A stretch of 64,000 bases of DNA from NCBI GenBank assembly GCA_031178065.1, contig JAPSJS010000007.1, forward strand, positions 1 through 64,000, written 5' to 3'. The stretch comes from Altererythrobacter sp. Its GTDB lineage: Bacteria > Pseudomonadota > Alphaproteobacteria > Sphingomonadales > Sphingomonadaceae. A model generated the notes under the pieces. The model ran no database searches and was not told the DNA's origin. It saw only the letters and a program-made list of their open reading frames with translations. The translations under genes were made by a program, and so were the position numbers. Shown here in pieces: positions 9,045 to 20,271 of this stretch. Position 1 is the stretch's first letter. Each line of letters begins with the position of its first letter.

Positions 9045-12000
9045 TCGCGGCTGATCTCCGCCCGGACGCTTTCGCGGCCGATGGTCGAGATGCTCGCCAG
9101 CAGCGAGAGCCACGAGGTCACGCGGAACTCGACTTCGGTCGCGCTGTAGCCCTGCCCGTCGGTGATGATCTCGGCATAGAAGCGGCGTCCGAAATTCTTG
9201 CCCACGGCGACCGCCGTGCCGCGGTCGAGCGCCGGATCGGGCCCGACGATGCGCAGCCGGTCGAGCCCGATCGCGGTGCGGAGCTGGTTGATCGGGTCGA
9301 GCCCGCCGCCACCGCGCAGCGAGGCGACCGCCGCGCCGAGCTGCAGCGCATCGGTCGCGGAAAGCTCGGTGATCGAGCCGCCGAACAGCAGCCGCGCGAG
9401 GATCTCCTCCTCGGGCAGCGCGGGCGAGGAGGTGAAGCTGATCTCCGGCTCCATGGCATTGCCCTGCACCTGGACGATGACGTTGAGGCCGTCACGCTCG
9501 GTCTCGGCGCGAATGTCGAGCCGCGGGTCGATCGGGCCGCTCTCGTCGAACTCGATGCGGCCGCGCGTCAGCTCGAAGCTGGTGCCGGCGAAGTTGTACT
9601 CGCCGCGAACCACCCGGGCCTCGCCGCCGATGCGGGGATCGTCGGTCGTCCCGCGCACGCGCACGTTGGCGCTCCACTCGCTGTCGAGGCCCATGCCGTC
9701 GACGTCGACCCGGCTCGGCGCGCGGGCGTCGATCAGGTAGCGCCAGGGCGCGCTGGCAGTCGGAAGCGGTGCGATGTCGGCCGGCGTGTTGATCTCGCGC
9801 GTTTCGATCCGCGGCAGGTCCTGGGCGGTGGCTGCCGTGCCGAGGCTCCAGCTCGCCCGGTTGACCAGCAGGCGCCCTGCGATCGTGCCGCCGAGCCCGT
9901 CGGAGACGATCCGCAGCGGCCCCGTGACGGTCGCCGAAAGGCCGTTGGCGTTGAGCAGGCGCGCGTTCCTTGCCGCTGCCCGAATATCCATCTGCGGGCC
10001 GCGGACGCCGAGATCGCGCAAGGTCACCGTACCGCTGCCGGAAACGGTGCCGCCGTTAGGCGTGGAGCCGCTGAACCGCGTGAGGCGCAGGCGTGAGCCT
10101 TCGAAGTCCCCGCGCGCAGTGACGCCGGTGACGTCGGTGCCGGAAAGGCCGCTGCGGACCCGCAAGTCGTCGCTCGCCATCGAGCCGCGCACGCGCGGTT
10201 CGGCCAGCGTGCCGGTGACGTTGGCGGCGAGCGAGAGCGGGCCGGTAAGGTCGAACGCGTCGATCGCCGCGAGACGCCAGAGCGCGTCGGCCGGCCCGGC
10301 GTAGCGGAGCTGCGCGAACAGGCTGCCGGCGCGGAGCCGGTCGAACAGGGCGCCCGATTGCGGCAGGCCCGAGATGCGGCCCTGCAGGCGCCCGCGCCGT
10401 TCCTCGCCCTCGTCGATCACGGCGCGCGTCTCGAGCCGATCCTCGCTCAGCCTTGCGACAAGCGAGAGATCGATCGGGCGGGAGGAGAGCACGAGGCCGG
10501 AACGGGTCAGCCCGTCGACCTGCACCCGCACGCTGCCGACCGGCAGCCCGCCGGCGCTGGCGCTGAAATCGACGATGCCGGAGACCGTGCCGCCGAGGCC
10601 CATGTCCGCCACGACCACGTCGACCAGCGAGAGCGGCATGCGCGCCAGTTGCACTTGCATCGCCGTCGGTTCGTCGCCGCCGAAGCGGCCCTGGGCAATG
10701 GCGATGCCGCGGCCGTAGCTGAGCTGCGTGGGCTGCAGGGCCCAGCCGCCGCCTTCCTGCGCGAGCAGCACGGCGCGGCGCGGCATGCGGATGCGCCGTC
10801 CGGCGAAGTCGCCGCGCGCAGCCACGGCGATGCGGTTCGCGGCGACTTGCGCTTCGACCTGCATGTTGAAGCGGCTGCCGCGGCGGCCGGAGAACGCGGC
10901 GCTAATGTCGCCCTCCCCGTTGCGCAGCCGCGCGGTCGCAGCCAGCCGGCCGAGGAAGAGCGTGCCATACTGCACGCCCTGCGCCGAAACCCTGCCCTCG
11001 ATCGTGCTGTTGCCCTCGACCAGCAGGCCGCTGCCTTCGATCTGCGCCCGCCCGATCGCGATCGTCGTCTCGCCGCCGAAGCGCGCGTTGTTGGCGGCGA
11101 GATTGACGTCGAACCCCTGCCCGCCGCCACGCGGAGCGAGCGCGACCGTCCCGTCGAGCCCGCCGCCCGAGAGCGCGAGGTCCCCGGTGACCCCGCCGTC
11201 GCCGAGCAACAGGTCGCCGCGCACGCTGGTCTGCCACACGTCGAGGCGGTCGATCGCGATCCGGGTCGGGCCGCCGGCTGGCATGAACAGCTCCAGCGTC
11301 CCGTCGAACGGACCAAGCATCGAGCCGCCTTCGGTGTCGATCTGGAAGCCGTTCTCGATCGGCGCGATGGCGACGCGCACGTCCTCCAGCCCCGCGGCGG
11401 GGAACGGACTGGCGAAGACCAGCTCCGCCGTCGGCCCCTCGCCATCCAGCGCGGCCTCGACCGTGAACGGCCCGTACTCGGTATGGGACCCCCGCCCGGC
11501 GAGTGTCGTCCCGCCCTCGCGCACCTGCCCGTCGAGCGCGAGCTGGAGCTTGGCCGCATCGAGCGAGACGTCGCGGAAGACGATCGGCCCGGCCCCGCTC
11601 AGCCCAACGCCGCCGCGGAAGCGGATCGACGGACCGGCCAGGTTCGCGAGGGTGGCGTTCTCCACATCGGGGATGCGACCCGCGAAATTGGCATTCAGCG
11701 TCCAGGGCACGCCGCTCGCGGTCTTGAACAGAATCTTGGCCGTGCCGTTGACGGTGCCGATATTCTCGAGCCGAAGCCCGCGCAGCGCAATCGGCCCGGC
11801 GATGGCATAGGCGCCGGTCCGCGTCTCGCCCCGCAGCGAGAAACGCGCGCTGGCGTCGGGGAAGACGAGCCGCAGATCGTCGGACACGATGCGCGTGCCG
11901 CTGTAGGCGACGGTGCCGGCCAGCCGCCCGCGCACCAGCCGGGGGTCGATCAGATCGTTGCCGGCGACCACTTGCTGTACCCGCGCGTCGAGCGGGAAGG

Positions 12001-13234
12001 TCCAGCGCGCGCCGTCGTACGTCGCGGTCCCTTCCTGGACCAGGCCGCGCACTTCGGTCGTCCCGCTGGCGAAGCGGTCGACCACCAGCCGATGACCAAT
12101 CGTCAGGTCGCGGAAAGCGCCGTCGAGCGTTGCGAGCACGCGCGCGCCTTCGACCCGCATGTCAGGTCCGAACCCGGCCTCGGTGAGCTGGAGGTCCAGC
12201 ACCAGGTCGTCGAACACATTGTTCGCGAGATCGACCGTCCCCTCGGCCTCGCCCTTGATCGTGCGCGAGCGGACGGCGAGGTCGCCCGCGAGCACGCTGT
12301 CCTTCAGCGTGCCAAACGCGGCGAGCGAGATCGCGCCGTCGAGCAGCTCCGCGGCCTGTCCGGTTAGTGCCGGCGCAGGCGTCGCCTGCCCGACGATGCC
12401 GTAGCGGCCGTCGCGGTTGGTGAGGCGGAAGGCGGCGAAGCGCTCGTCTTCGCGCTGGACGAGCAGCGCCCCGCGCCAGTCGCTCCAGGTGCCGTCGCCC
12501 TTGATCAGCGCGCGGTACCCGGCGTCGGCGCCGATCAGACCAGCGATCACACCGTCTTGGGGCGCGAGGTAGTCGAGATCCATGTCGAACCGGTCGCCGT
12601 CGGGCTCGGCATCGACCAGCAGGTGCAGCCGATCGTGCTCTCCCAGCCTGCCGTCGGCGTTGAGGAACACGCGCCCATCGCGGATATCGGCCTTGGCGGT
12701 GAGATCGACGCGGTGCTCGCGATCGTCGACCACCCCGCGCGCGACGCGGAAGTCGTCGAGCTCCAGCCGGTCCACGCGAATGTCGAAGTTGGGCAGGATC
12801 GGCGCGTCGGGATCGCCGGGAAGCAGCTCGGGCGTGCGCAGCAGAGTGCCGCGCCGGGCCGCGAGATTGCGCACGTCGAGCCCGCTCCAAAGCCAGTTGA
12901 GTGGGCGCCAGTCGAGCTCCGCCACAGGCACGGTGAGGAAGGGCCCCTGGGGGTCGGACAGGGTGACGTCGTGCAGGGTCGCGCGGCGGTAGATGTCGCC
13001 TTCGATCCGGCCGATCGAGATCCGCAGGCCGGAGGCCGGCGCAACCTCCGCAATGCGGTCCACGATGAAACGCTTCCCGATCGGGCTGTTGAGCACCACG
13101 ATGGCGAGCAGCACGATCGCCACGAGACCCGCGATGATCCCCGCGGTCCATCGACTCAGGCGGACGACCCGCGAGCGTTGGCGGCGCGGCGGCGCGACGT
13201 CCTCGGCGGGCGCGACGTTCTCGTCTTCCGCCAT
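9038..13234 (-). CDS. tamB: Translocation/assembly module TamB (AsmA-like)
   Basis: 1398 aa; N-terminal TM helix, C-terminal DUF490-type domain (EPEISFTSSPALPEEEILARLLFGGSITELSATDALQLGAAVASL); next to tamA. Confidence 0.92.
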   Translation of the reverse strand: MAEDENVAPAEDVAPPRRQRSRVVRLSRWTAGIIAGLVAIVLLAIVVLNSPIGKRFIVDRIAEVAPASGLRISIGRIEGDIYRRATLHDVTLSDPQGPFLTVPVAELDWRPLNWLWSGLDVRNLAARRGTLLRTPELLPGDPDAPILPNFDIRVDRLELDDFRVARGVVDDREHRVDLTAKADIRDGRVFLNADGRLGEHDRLHLLVDAEPDGDRFDMDLDYLAPQDGVIAGLIGADAGYRALIKGDGTWSDWRGALLVQREDERFAAFRLTNRDGRYGIVGQATPAPALTGQAAELLDGAISLAAFGTLKDSVLAGDLAVRSRTIKGEAEGTVDLANNVFDDLVLDLQLTEAGFGPDMRVEGARVLATLDGAFRDLTIGHRLVVDRFASGTTEVRGLVQEGTATYDGARWTFPLDARVQQVVAGNDLIDPRLVRGRLAGTVAYSGTRIVSDDLRLVFPDASARFSLRGETRTGAYAIAGPIALRGLRLENIGTVNGTAKILFKTASGVPWTLNANFAGRIPDVENATLANLAGPSIRFRGGVGLSGAGPIVFRDVSLDAAKLQLALDGQVREGGTTLAGRGSHTEYGPFTVEAALDGEGPTAELVFASPFPAAGLEDVRVAIAPIENGFQIDTEGGSMLGPFDGTLELFMPAGGPTRIAIDRLDVWQTSVRGDLLLGDGGVTGDLALSGGGLDGTVALAPRGGGQGFDVNLAANNARFGGETTIAIGRAQIEGSGLLVEGNSTIEGRVSAQGVQYGTLFLGRLAATARLRNGEGDISAAFSGRRGSRFNMQVEAQVAANRIAVAARGDFAGRRIRMPRRAVLLAQEGGGWALQPTQLSYGRGIAIAQGRFGGDEPTAMQVQLARMPLSLVDVVVADMGLGGTVSGIVDFSASAGGLPVGSVRVQVDGLTRSGLVLSSRPIDLSLVARLSEDRLETRAVIDEGEERRGRLQGRISGLPQSGALFDRLRAGSLFAQLRYAGPADALWRLAAIDAFDLTGPLSLAANVTGTLAEPRVRGSMASDDLRVRSGLSGTDVTGVTARGDFEGSRLRLTRFSGSTPNGGTVSGSGTVTLRDLGVRGPQMDIRAAARNARLLNANGLSATVTGPLRIVSDGLGGTIAGRLLVNRASWSLGTAATAQDLPRIETREINTPADIAPLPTASAPWRYLIDARAPSRVDVDGMGLDSEWSANVRVRGTTDDPRIGGEARVVRGEYNFAGTSFELTRGRIEFDESGPIDPRLDIRAETERDGLNVIVQVQGNAMEPEISFTSSPALPEEEILARLLFGGSITELSATDALQLGAAVASLRGGGGLDPINQLRTAIGLDRLRIVGPDPALDRGTAVAVGKNFGRRFYAEIITDGQGYSATEVEFRVTSWLSLLASISTIGRESVRAEISRDY

Positions 13235-15465
13235 CAGAAGGCCTGCCCCAGCGAGACGTAAACCGCGACCGGGCTGTCGTCAGGCCCGGGATTGAGCGGA
13301 GCGCCGACGTCGATGCGGATCGGGCCGAAGCCGGTCTGATAGCGCACGCCGACACCCGCACCGACCCGGAAGGTTTCGAAGTCCGGCGTCGTGCTCGTGC
13401 TCACCGTGCCCGCATCGACGAACGGCACGACCGAAAGCGCACCGTCGAAGAAGCCGGTCTTGATCCGCGCCTCGAACGCCAGTTCGGCGAGCGAGCGGCC
13501 GCCGGTCGGATCGCCTTCGTCGTTGCGCGGCCCGATCTTGCGATAGCCGTAACCGCGCACCGACCCGCCGCCGCCCGCGTAGAACCGCCGCGACGGCGCA
13601 ATGTTCTCGATCGCTGTGCCGGGGATCGAGCCGAGCCGTCCACGCCCGGCAAGCACGACCGTGTCGCTGACCTGCTGGTAGTAGCTCGCATCGATCTGGG
13701 CGCGGACGTAGAAGCTCTCGGTCCCCTGAGTACGCGAGATTTCGGGCGAAATCCGCCCGCCAAGCCGGAAACCCTTGGTCGGGTCGAGCAGGTCGTCGGT
13801 CGTGTCGTAAAGTATCGACATCGGAAGCGCGCCGACGAAGTAGGTCTGGCGCGGCTCCGGCGGTGTATCGTCAGTCACTGGCGGACGCTCGCCGGTAGCG
13901 ATCGCTTCGAACCCGACACTCCAGCTAATCGGCTTCTGGAACAGCAGTGTCGACGAACGCGAGTAGGTTGCAACGAAGGCGACCGTGCGCGCGTCGAAGG
14001 CCGGGCTGTCGATCGTGCTGGCGTAGGCGTCGAGGTTGAGAATGCGGTCGCGCCCGCCGAAGTTGTTGCGGCGGAAAGTGAGTCCGGCAAGCTGTTCCTG
14101 CGTGCCGACGATCCCGCGCACGCGAACCGCGCCCTCTGGCGGGAAGAAGTTGCGGTGCTCCCAGCTCGCCTCGATCCGGTAGCCTTCTTCCGAACCGTAG
14201 CCGATCGCGCCGGCGATCGTGCGCAACTCGGCCTCGGTCATGTCCACGTCGAGCGCGACTTCGCCAAGCTGATTGCCGGAAGGCGGTGCGACCTCGCGCT
14301 TCTTGATCGTGACCGAGGAGACAAGGCCCGTCGCCAGGATCGCTTGCCTCAGGTCCACCTCCAGGCTTCGCTTGTAGGTATCGCCCGGATCGAATCGCGC
14401 GATCGTCGCCAGATGCTCGCTCGAGAGGAAGTCGGGCATGCTGCTGACGACTTCTCCGAACACGTACTTCCCGTTGGGCCGGACGGGCAGCGTCAGATCG
14501 CCCTCTGTCCGCGCGTGGTCGACGAGCAGTTCGGGCGCATCGATCGCGGCGAAAGGATAGCCGGTCTCGCCGAGCGCCCGGTCGAGGTCGAACTGCTCCT
14601 CGACGATCTTGTCGCTCAACAGTGGGTCGCCCGGCTGAATCTCGAACGCGGCGCGGAGGCTTTCGTAATCGATCGCCTGATCGAGCTGGCCGAGATCGAT
14701 CGCTCCGAAGCTATATTGCGGCCCGGGTACGATATCGAAGCGCACGTTCGGCCCCTGCGCGGCCTCCTCGCGCCCCGGACGGATACCGCCCACAGTGCGG
14801 ATCACCTGCGCGTCGTAGTAGCCGTAGACGCGCAGCAGCTCGGCCAGCAGCGCCTCGTCCTCGCGCGCACGCGCGGCAAGCTGCGCAATATTGTCGTCGG
14901 TATCGCCGTCTTGCAGCTCCTCGATCGTGGATAGCGATTCGAAGCGCTTGGCGAACTCGCCGCGCATCGGGAAGCTTTCCTCGTCCGCCGGGAAGCCGAG
15001 CGAGAGCTCCGGCCCGAGCGTGATCACTTCGGCAGCGGGCGCGGCGCCGAGCTCATCGTCCTCATCATCGAGGTCGGCGAACTGGATGCTTTCGTCGCGT
15101 GGCAGCCGTTCGGGTTCGGGGATGTCCATCTGGTCGGGCCAGGGAACGGTGATGGCGACGTCTTCGTCGAGCGGCGAATCGGGTGCCAGATCCGGCGCCT
15201 GCTCGGCGAGCTCGCGCGCTTCGGGCTCGACGCCCTGCTCGGCCCAACCTTCGGGATTCTCGACCGCCGAATCGGGGATCAGGTCTTCGAGGCTTGCGCC
15301 GGGGTCCTGCGCCAGCAAGGCCTGAGGTGAAACCGCCAGAGCGAGGGCGAGCGCCGCTGCGAGGTTATTTCGGCAGACGATACTGGTGCGCGGTCCCGTC
15401 TTTCGCCGGCCGGCCGTCGATATCGGGGTCGGGCTTGCGGGCGACGGCCGCGGCGATGAGGGCAT
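13234..15465 (-). CDS. tamA: Outer membrane assembly protein TamA (BamA/Omp85 family)
   Basis: POTRA repeats and C-terminal Omp85 barrel ([18 protein letters not shown]); start uncertain, the ORF extends to 15639 and overlaps bpt. Confidence 0.88.
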   Translation of the reverse strand: MPSSPRPSPASPTPISTAGRRKTGPRTSIVCRNNLAAALALALAVSPQALLAQDPGASLEDLIPDSAVENPEGWAEQGVEPEARELAEQAPDLAPDSPLDEDVAITVPWPDQMDIPEPERLPRDESIQFADLDDEDDELGAAPAAEVITLGPELSLGFPADEESFPMRGEFAKRFESLSTIEELQDGDTDDNIAQLAARAREDEALLAELLRVYGYYDAQVIRTVGGIRPGREEAAQGPNVRFDIVPGPQYSFGAIDLGQLDQAIDYESLRAAFEIQPGDPLLSDKIVEEQFDLDRALGETGYPFAAIDAPELLVDHARTEGDLTLPVRPNGKYVFGEVVSSMPDFLSSEHLATIARFDPGDTYKRSLEVDLRQAILATGLVSSVTIKKREVAPPSGNQLGEVALDVDMTEAELRTIAGAIGYGSEEGYRIEASWEHRNFFPPEGAVRVRGIVGTQEQLAGLTFRRNNFGGRDRILNLDAYASTIDSPAFDARTVAFVATYSRSSTLLFQKPISWSVGFEAIATGERPPVTDDTPPEPRQTYFVGALPMSILYDTTDDLLDPTKGFRLGGRISPEISRTQGTESFYVRAQIDASYYQQVSDTVVLAGRGRLGSIPGTAIENIAPSRRFYAGGGGSVRGYGYRKIGPRNDEGDPTGGRSLAELAFEARIKTGFFDGALSVVPFVDAGTVSTSTTPDFETFRVGAGVGVRYQTGFGPIRIDVGAPLNPGPDDSPVAVYVSLGQAF

Positions 15466-16207
15466 CCTGCTGCTCCGCATCGAAGCGGCGCCAGCCGTCG
15501 TGCCCCAGCCGCTCCATCGGACGGAAGCGGATCTTGTACTGCATGCGCTGCGAACCATCGACCCAATAGCCGAGATAGACGTAGGGCAGCCCGTCGGCGG
15601 CAGCGCGCCGGATGTGGTCGAGGATGATGTAGGTTCCAAGTCCAGACCGCGCCTCGTGCTCCGGGTCGTAGAAACTGTAGATCATCGACAGGCCGTCCCC
15701 CTGCCGATCGGTCAGGCACGCTCCGACAAGGCGACCCGGCCTTTGACCGTCGGAGGGCTCCCGATATTCAACCACATAGCTCGTTACGGGAGTGTGTTCC
15801 ACCATATCCGCGAAGTCGAATTCGTCCATCGACGCCATGCCGCCGCCGGGGTGCCGCACGCCGAGATAGCGCTGCAGCAGGGTGAACTGCTCGTCCGTCG
15901 CCCAGGGGCGGCATTCGGTGGTGACCAGATCCTCGTTGCGCCGCATGATGCGCCGCTGGGTCGAGGATGGTTCGAACTCCCCCGCCACGACCCGCACCGA
16001 CACGCAAGCCTGGCAATTGAGGCAGCTCGGACGGTAGGCGACCGTCTGGCTGCGGCGGAAGCCGATCCGGCCGAGCGCTTCGTTGAGCTGGTCGGCGTTC
16101 GCGCCCTTGAGCTCGGTGAACACCTTCCGTTCGCTGCGGCCGGGCAGGTAGGGGCACGGCGCCGGGCTGGTCACGAAAAACCGGGGAAAGCGAACGGGGG
16201 CCGTCAC
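15365..16207 (-). CDS. bpt: Bacterial arginyltransferase-like aspartate/glutamate leucyltransferase
   Basis: 280 aa; N-terminal [16 protein letters not shown] and [16 protein letters not shown] Cys motif. Confidence 0.93.
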   Translation of the reverse strand: MTAPVRFPRFFVTSPAPCPYLPGRSERKVFTELKGANADQLNEALGRIGFRRSQTVAYRPSCLNCQACVSVRVVAGEFEPSSTQRRIMRRNEDLVTTECRPWATDEQFTLLQRYLGVRHPGGGMASMDEFDFADMVEHTPVTSYVVEYREPSDGQRPGRLVGACLTDRQGDGLSMIYSFYDPEHEARSGLGTYIILDHIRRAAADGLPYVYLGYWVDGSQRMQYKIRFRPMERLGHDGWRRFDAEQQDALIAAAVARKPDPDIDGRPAKDGTAHQYRLPK

Positions 16208-16359
16208 GGCGTGGGATCTACCTCTCTGACAGCAGAATCGAACGGGGCTGCAATTCGATCCCGACTATGCCGACAAGTGCTGCGCGGTAAAAGTCCCTTA
16301 ACCATGTATCACGGCCGGAACGGGTCGTTTTGCACAATGGGAGCCGCCGGGGTCCCCTG

Positions 16360-17613
16360 TCAGGCGAGTTCCACCTGGCTTACCGAATAGCCGTTGGCCC
16401 GCAGCGCCTCGATCAGCGCATCGATTTGCTCGCGGTCGCGCGCCTCGCATTCGATGTCCGTGATCAGGCCCTTGGCCGGCAGGCTGGTGAAGATCCGCTG
16501 ATGGTAGATCTCGATGATGTTGACGTTGTGCGCCTCGAACTCGCGCATCACGCGGTAGAGCGCGCCGGGGCGGTCCTGCAACGTGATGCGCAGCCGCGAG
16601 AGCCGGCCCGAGCGGGCGAGATCGCGCAGCAGCACGTTGGCGAGCAGGCGCGTATCGATATTGCCGCCGCACAGCACCAGGCCGACCTTGCGCCCGGCGA
16701 AGCGCTCGCGGTGTTCGAGCATGGCGGCAAGACCCGCCGAGCCCGCGCCTTCGACCACGGTCTTCTCGATCTGCAGCAGGTAGGAAACCGCCTTCTCCAG
16801 CGCTTCCTCGCTCACCAGCAGGATGTCGTCGACCCGCTCGGCAATCACCTGCGAGGTGAAGACGCCGGGGGCCTTGACCGCGATCCCTTCCGCCAAGGTG
16901 TCGCCGCCGCAGATCGGATCCTCGCCCTTGATCTTGGCGTACATCGAGGGGAACAGCGCCGCTTGGACGCCGATCACCTGCATGTCGGGGCGCAGCGCGC
17001 GCGCCACTGTCGCCATGCCCGAAATCAGGCCCCCGCCGCCGATCGGGGTGACGAGGCAATCGAGCTCGGGCGCGTCTTCCAGCATTTCCAGCGCGGTCGT
17101 GCCCGCCCCTGCCGCCACGTTCGGATCGTCGAACGGGTGGACGAAAGTGAGGCCGAGCTCCTGCTCCAGCTTGCGCGCATGGGCATAGGCCTCGTCGAAG
17201 GTCTCGCCTTCGAGCACGACGTTGCCGCCGACGCTCTCGGTCTGCATGACCTTCACCGTCGGCGTGGGCCGCGGCATGACGATCGTGACCGGCACGCCGA
17301 GACGCGTGCCGTGGTAGCTGAGCCCCTGCGAGTGGTTTCCGGCCGAAGCGGCGATGACCCCGCGCTCCCGCTGTTCCTGCGACAGCAGCAGCAACGCGTT
17401 GAGCGCACCGCGTTCCTTGTAGGCGGCGGTGAACTGCAGGTTCTCGAACTTGAGCCAGATCTCGGCCCCGGCGATCTCCGAAAGCGTGCGGCTATACATC
17501 GTCGGCGTGCGAACCACTGCGCCCTTGATCCGCTCTGCGGCCGCGCGGACATCGTCGATGGTCAGGCTCTGCGCCGCAGATTCCGCAGCGGAGACGGTTT
17601 GGGTCTGGTTCAT
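16360..17613 (-). CDS. ilvA: Threonine ammonia-lyase with C-terminal ACT domain
   Basis: KFENLQFTAAYKERGALNALL PLP-Lys motif, GGGGLISG, ACT domain (LQDRPGALYRVMREFEAHNVNIIEI); starts at MNQTQTVS. Confidence 0.93.
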   Translation of the reverse strand: MNQTQTVSAAESAAQSLTIDDVRAAAERIKGAVVRTPTMYSRTLSEIAGAEIWLKFENLQFTAAYKERGALNALLLLSQEQRERGVIAASAGNHSQGLSYHGTRLGVPVTIVMPRPTPTVKVMQTESVGGNVVLEGETFDEAYAHARKLEQELGLTFVHPFDDPNVAAGAGTTALEMLEDAPELDCLVTPIGGGGLISGMATVARALRPDMQVIGVQAALFPSMYAKIKGEDPICGGDTLAEGIAVKAPGVFTSQVIAERVDDILLVSEEALEKAVSYLLQIEKTVVEGAGSAGLAAMLEHRERFAGRKVGLVLCGGNIDTRLLANVLLRDLARSGRLSRLRITLQDRPGALYRVMREFEAHNVNIIEIYHQRIFTSLPAKGLITDIECEARDREQIDALIEALRANGYSVSQVELA

Positions 17614-17754
17614 GGCCAAGCGCCCTAGGGCAAAACCCGGCGGCAGGAAACACGGCTTTGTTGCGCGCGCGCGGGCATTTGCTTTGGCGCCGACTTGCCC
17701 TAGGTGCCCGCCCATTCGGGTCTCACGGCCCGCCCGCGACAGAGGAATGCCTGC

Positions 17755-19452
17755 ATGATCCGTCTTGCCACCTCCGCCCTTGCCCTTGCCGCCGGCTGCT
17801 GGAGCGCCGCGGCCGCGGCCGACACGCTGATCGACAATATCCAGGGGATCACGATCGACGAGGACGGCGAGATCGACAACTTCACCGGCCTGGTGATCGG
17901 CGACGACGGGCGCATCCGGGAAGTGCTCGACCGCCGCGACAAGCGCCCGCGCGACGTCGACTTCCAGGTTGACGGCGAGGGCCGCTTCGTCATTCCCGGC
18001 ATGATCGATTCGCATCTCCACGTCATGGGCCTGGGCTTCGCGGCGATCACGCTGGATCTGTCCGACACGAACTCGCTGGCGGAAGCGCAGGCGCGGATCG
18101 CCGAATACGCGGCTGCGAATCCGGGACGGCGGTGGATCATCGGGCGCGGGTGGAATCAGGTGCAGTGGGGCCTCGACCGGTTCCCCACCGCAGCCGAGCT
18201 CGATGGCGTAGTGGCGGATCGCCCGGTCTGGCTCGAGCGAGTCGACGGCCACGCCGGCTGGGCGAACTCGGCCGCCATGCGGATCGCGGGCGTAACGGAA
18301 GCCACCGCGGACCCCGCGGGCGGGCGGATCGAGCGGATCGCGGGAACGCGCGAGCCGGCCGGCGTCTTCGTCGACGCCGCCACCGGCCTGATCGCCGCCA
18401 AGGTCCCCGCGCCGCGCCCGGCCGACCGCGATCTGGCGCTGCAGAAGGCGCAGGAAATCCTCCTGCGCAACGGCGTGACCGCGGCGGCCGACATGGGCAC
18501 CACGATCGAGGACTGGCAGTCCTACCGCCGGGCGGGCGACGGTGGCTGGCTCAAGGTCCGCATCATGGCTTATGCGGCCGGGACCGGGGCGATGGAGCTG
18601 ATCGCCGGCCCCCGCCCCTCCCCCTGGCTCTACAACGACAAGCTGCGGCTCAATGGGGTCAAGATCTATCTCGACGGCGCGCTCGGCTCGCGCGGGGCGT
18701 GGCTCAAGCGCCCCTATGCGGACGATCCCGACAACACCGGGCTGCCGCTGCTCACCGGTTCGCAGCTCCGCAATCTCATGAGCCGCGCCGCGCTCGACAA
18801 GTTCCAGATCGCGGTCCACGCGATCGGCGATGCCGCAAACGGCGAAGTCCTTTCGGCCATTCACGAGCTCGCCGGCACGTACGAGGGCGACCGGCGCTGG
18901 CGGATCGAACATGCCCAGATCGTCGATCCCGCAGACATCGCGAAGTTCGGCGGCCGCGGCATCGTCGCCTCGATGCAGCCGGTGCACCAGACGTCCGACC
19001 GGCTGATGGCCGAAGCACGCCTCGATCCCGCGCGACTCGAGGGCGCCTATGCCTGGAAGAGTATTGCCGACGCCGGCGCTACGCTGGTGTTCGGATCGGA
19101 CGCGCCGGTGGAATCGCCCGATCCCTTCGCCGGGCTCGCCGCCGCTTTCACCCGCCGCGGTGCGGACGGTCAGCCCTTCGGCGGCTGGCGACCGGAAGAG
19201 GCTGTCTCGCGCGAACGGGCTCTCGCGGCCTTCACCAGCGACGGCGCCTATGCCGCCTTCGCGGAAGGCCGATTCGGCCGTCTGGTCGAGGGTGAGCTTG
19301 CGGACTTCGTGATGATCGACCGCGACCCGCTTCTCGCGACGCCGGACGAGCTGCGCGCCACCCGCGTTCTGGAGACCTGGGTAGGCGGCGAACGCTATTA
19401 CATGGCCGAAAATGTAGCCGAGGGCGCGCCGGCCAACACATCGGCGCAATAA
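17755..19452 (+). CDS. Exported amidohydrolase family protein (YtcJ-like)
   Basis: Signal peptide; PGMIDSHLHVMG, HAIGDAANGE, FGSDAPVESPDPF. Confidence 0.9.
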   Translation: MIRLATSALALAAGCWSAAAAADTLIDNIQGITIDEDGEIDNFTGLVIGDDGRIREVLDRRDKRPRDVDFQVDGEGRFVIPGMIDSHLHVMGLGFAAITLDLSDTNSLAEAQARIAEYAAANPGRRWIIGRGWNQVQWGLDRFPTAAELDGVVADRPVWLERVDGHAGWANSAAMRIAGVTEATADPAGGRIERIAGTREPAGVFVDAATGLIAAKVPAPRPADRDLALQKAQEILLRNGVTAAADMGTTIEDWQSYRRAGDGGWLKVRIMAYAAGTGAMELIAGPRPSPWLYNDKLRLNGVKIYLDGALGSRGAWLKRPYADDPDNTGLPLLTGSQLRNLMSRAALDKFQIAVHAIGDAANGEVLSAIHELAGTYEGDRRWRIEHAQIVDPADIAKFGGRGIVASMQPVHQTSDRLMAEARLDPARLEGAYAWKSIADAGATLVFGSDAPVESPDPFAGLAAAFTRRGADGQPFGGWRPEEAVSRERALAAFTSDGAYAAFAEGRFGRLVEGELADFVMIDRDPLLATPDELRATRVLETWVGGERYYMAENVAEGAPANTSAQ

Positions 19453-19792
19453 TCGCCCGAATCGGCGCAAAGCAGGCGAAATCGCCCGTGTTTTAAGGTT
19501 TTTGCAACCTTGGAAACCTAGGCGAGACAACGCATTGGTCGGTTTGTCGCGGCGGGGCCGCCACGATCGGCCGGTGCGCCGAGTTTCGGCGATCGGGTGG
19601 AGCCCTTCCGATTCGACGCCGCGAACCCGCCTTGGGCTTTCAGCAACGGGTGAGTTTATCCGCGCCTGAGGTGTTACAGTTGGGCCACAAGTAACGAGAA
19701 AATCTAAATGTTACGGGTTGCCAGCATCTTCTGTCTGCCTTAGGGGGGACAGCGAGTTTGAACGTTAAAGAGAATTCGGAGGAGACGAATCG

Positions 19793-20023
19793 ATGAAGTT
19801 CCGTAATCTTGTTGCCGCAACGGCAGCGCTTTCCCTGGCCGCGTCGCCGGCGATCGCTCAGTCGGCCGTCAGCGCCGATCGTGCCTCGGCTCCGGTCGAA
19901 GGTGAGAGCAAGCTGAACGGCGGTGGCTCGGGCGTCATTCTCGCGATCCTCGCCGCTGCCGCGGTCATCGCCGGCATCGTGATTGCCGTCGACGGTGGTG
20001 ACGACGATCCGGTCAGCGTCTGA
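19793..20023 (+). CDS. Small exported/membrane-anchored hypothetical protein
   Basis: 76 aa; signal peptide (..ASPAIAQS), one TM segment, acidic tail; GGAGGAG RBS; strong terminator downstream. Confidence 0.8.
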   Translation: MKFRNLVAATAALSLAASPAIAQSAVSADRASAPVEGESKLNGGGSGVILAILAAAAVIAGIVIAVDGGDDDPVSV

Positions 20024-20045
20024 TCGACGTTCCAGAACGAAATAG

Positions 20046-20074
20046 AAAACGGGGCCTTACGGCCCCGTTTTTTT
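20046..20074 (+). terminator. Rho-independent terminator
   Basis: AAAACGGGGCC-TTAC-GGCCCCGTTTTTTT. Confidence 0.9.
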
Positions 20075-20271
20075 ATGTCCGGAAGAGACGTGTCGGGCGC
20101 GCTCGGCTTTCGGACGAGACGGGGCAGACCGGCGCGCAGTGCGGCCCTGCGCTTAAGGCGCGCAAACCTAACGCCTTCCCATCCCTGATCGTTCGGGAAA
20201 ACTGGCAGGCCGGAGCGTAGTGCAGGTCGGGTCCGTTGGCCCCAAGCTGCGCGACGATGGGGTTTGCCGCG

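Noticed and set aside
10358-12367. 669-aa plus-strand ORF opposite tamB
   Set aside because: Arg/Ala/Asp-rich artefactual translation antisense to a well-supported gene; high GC suppresses stop codons
17614-19530. N-terminal extension of the 1056-aa ilvA-frame ORF
   Set aside because: Lies antisense to the amidohydrolase gene; ilvA is properly started at 17613
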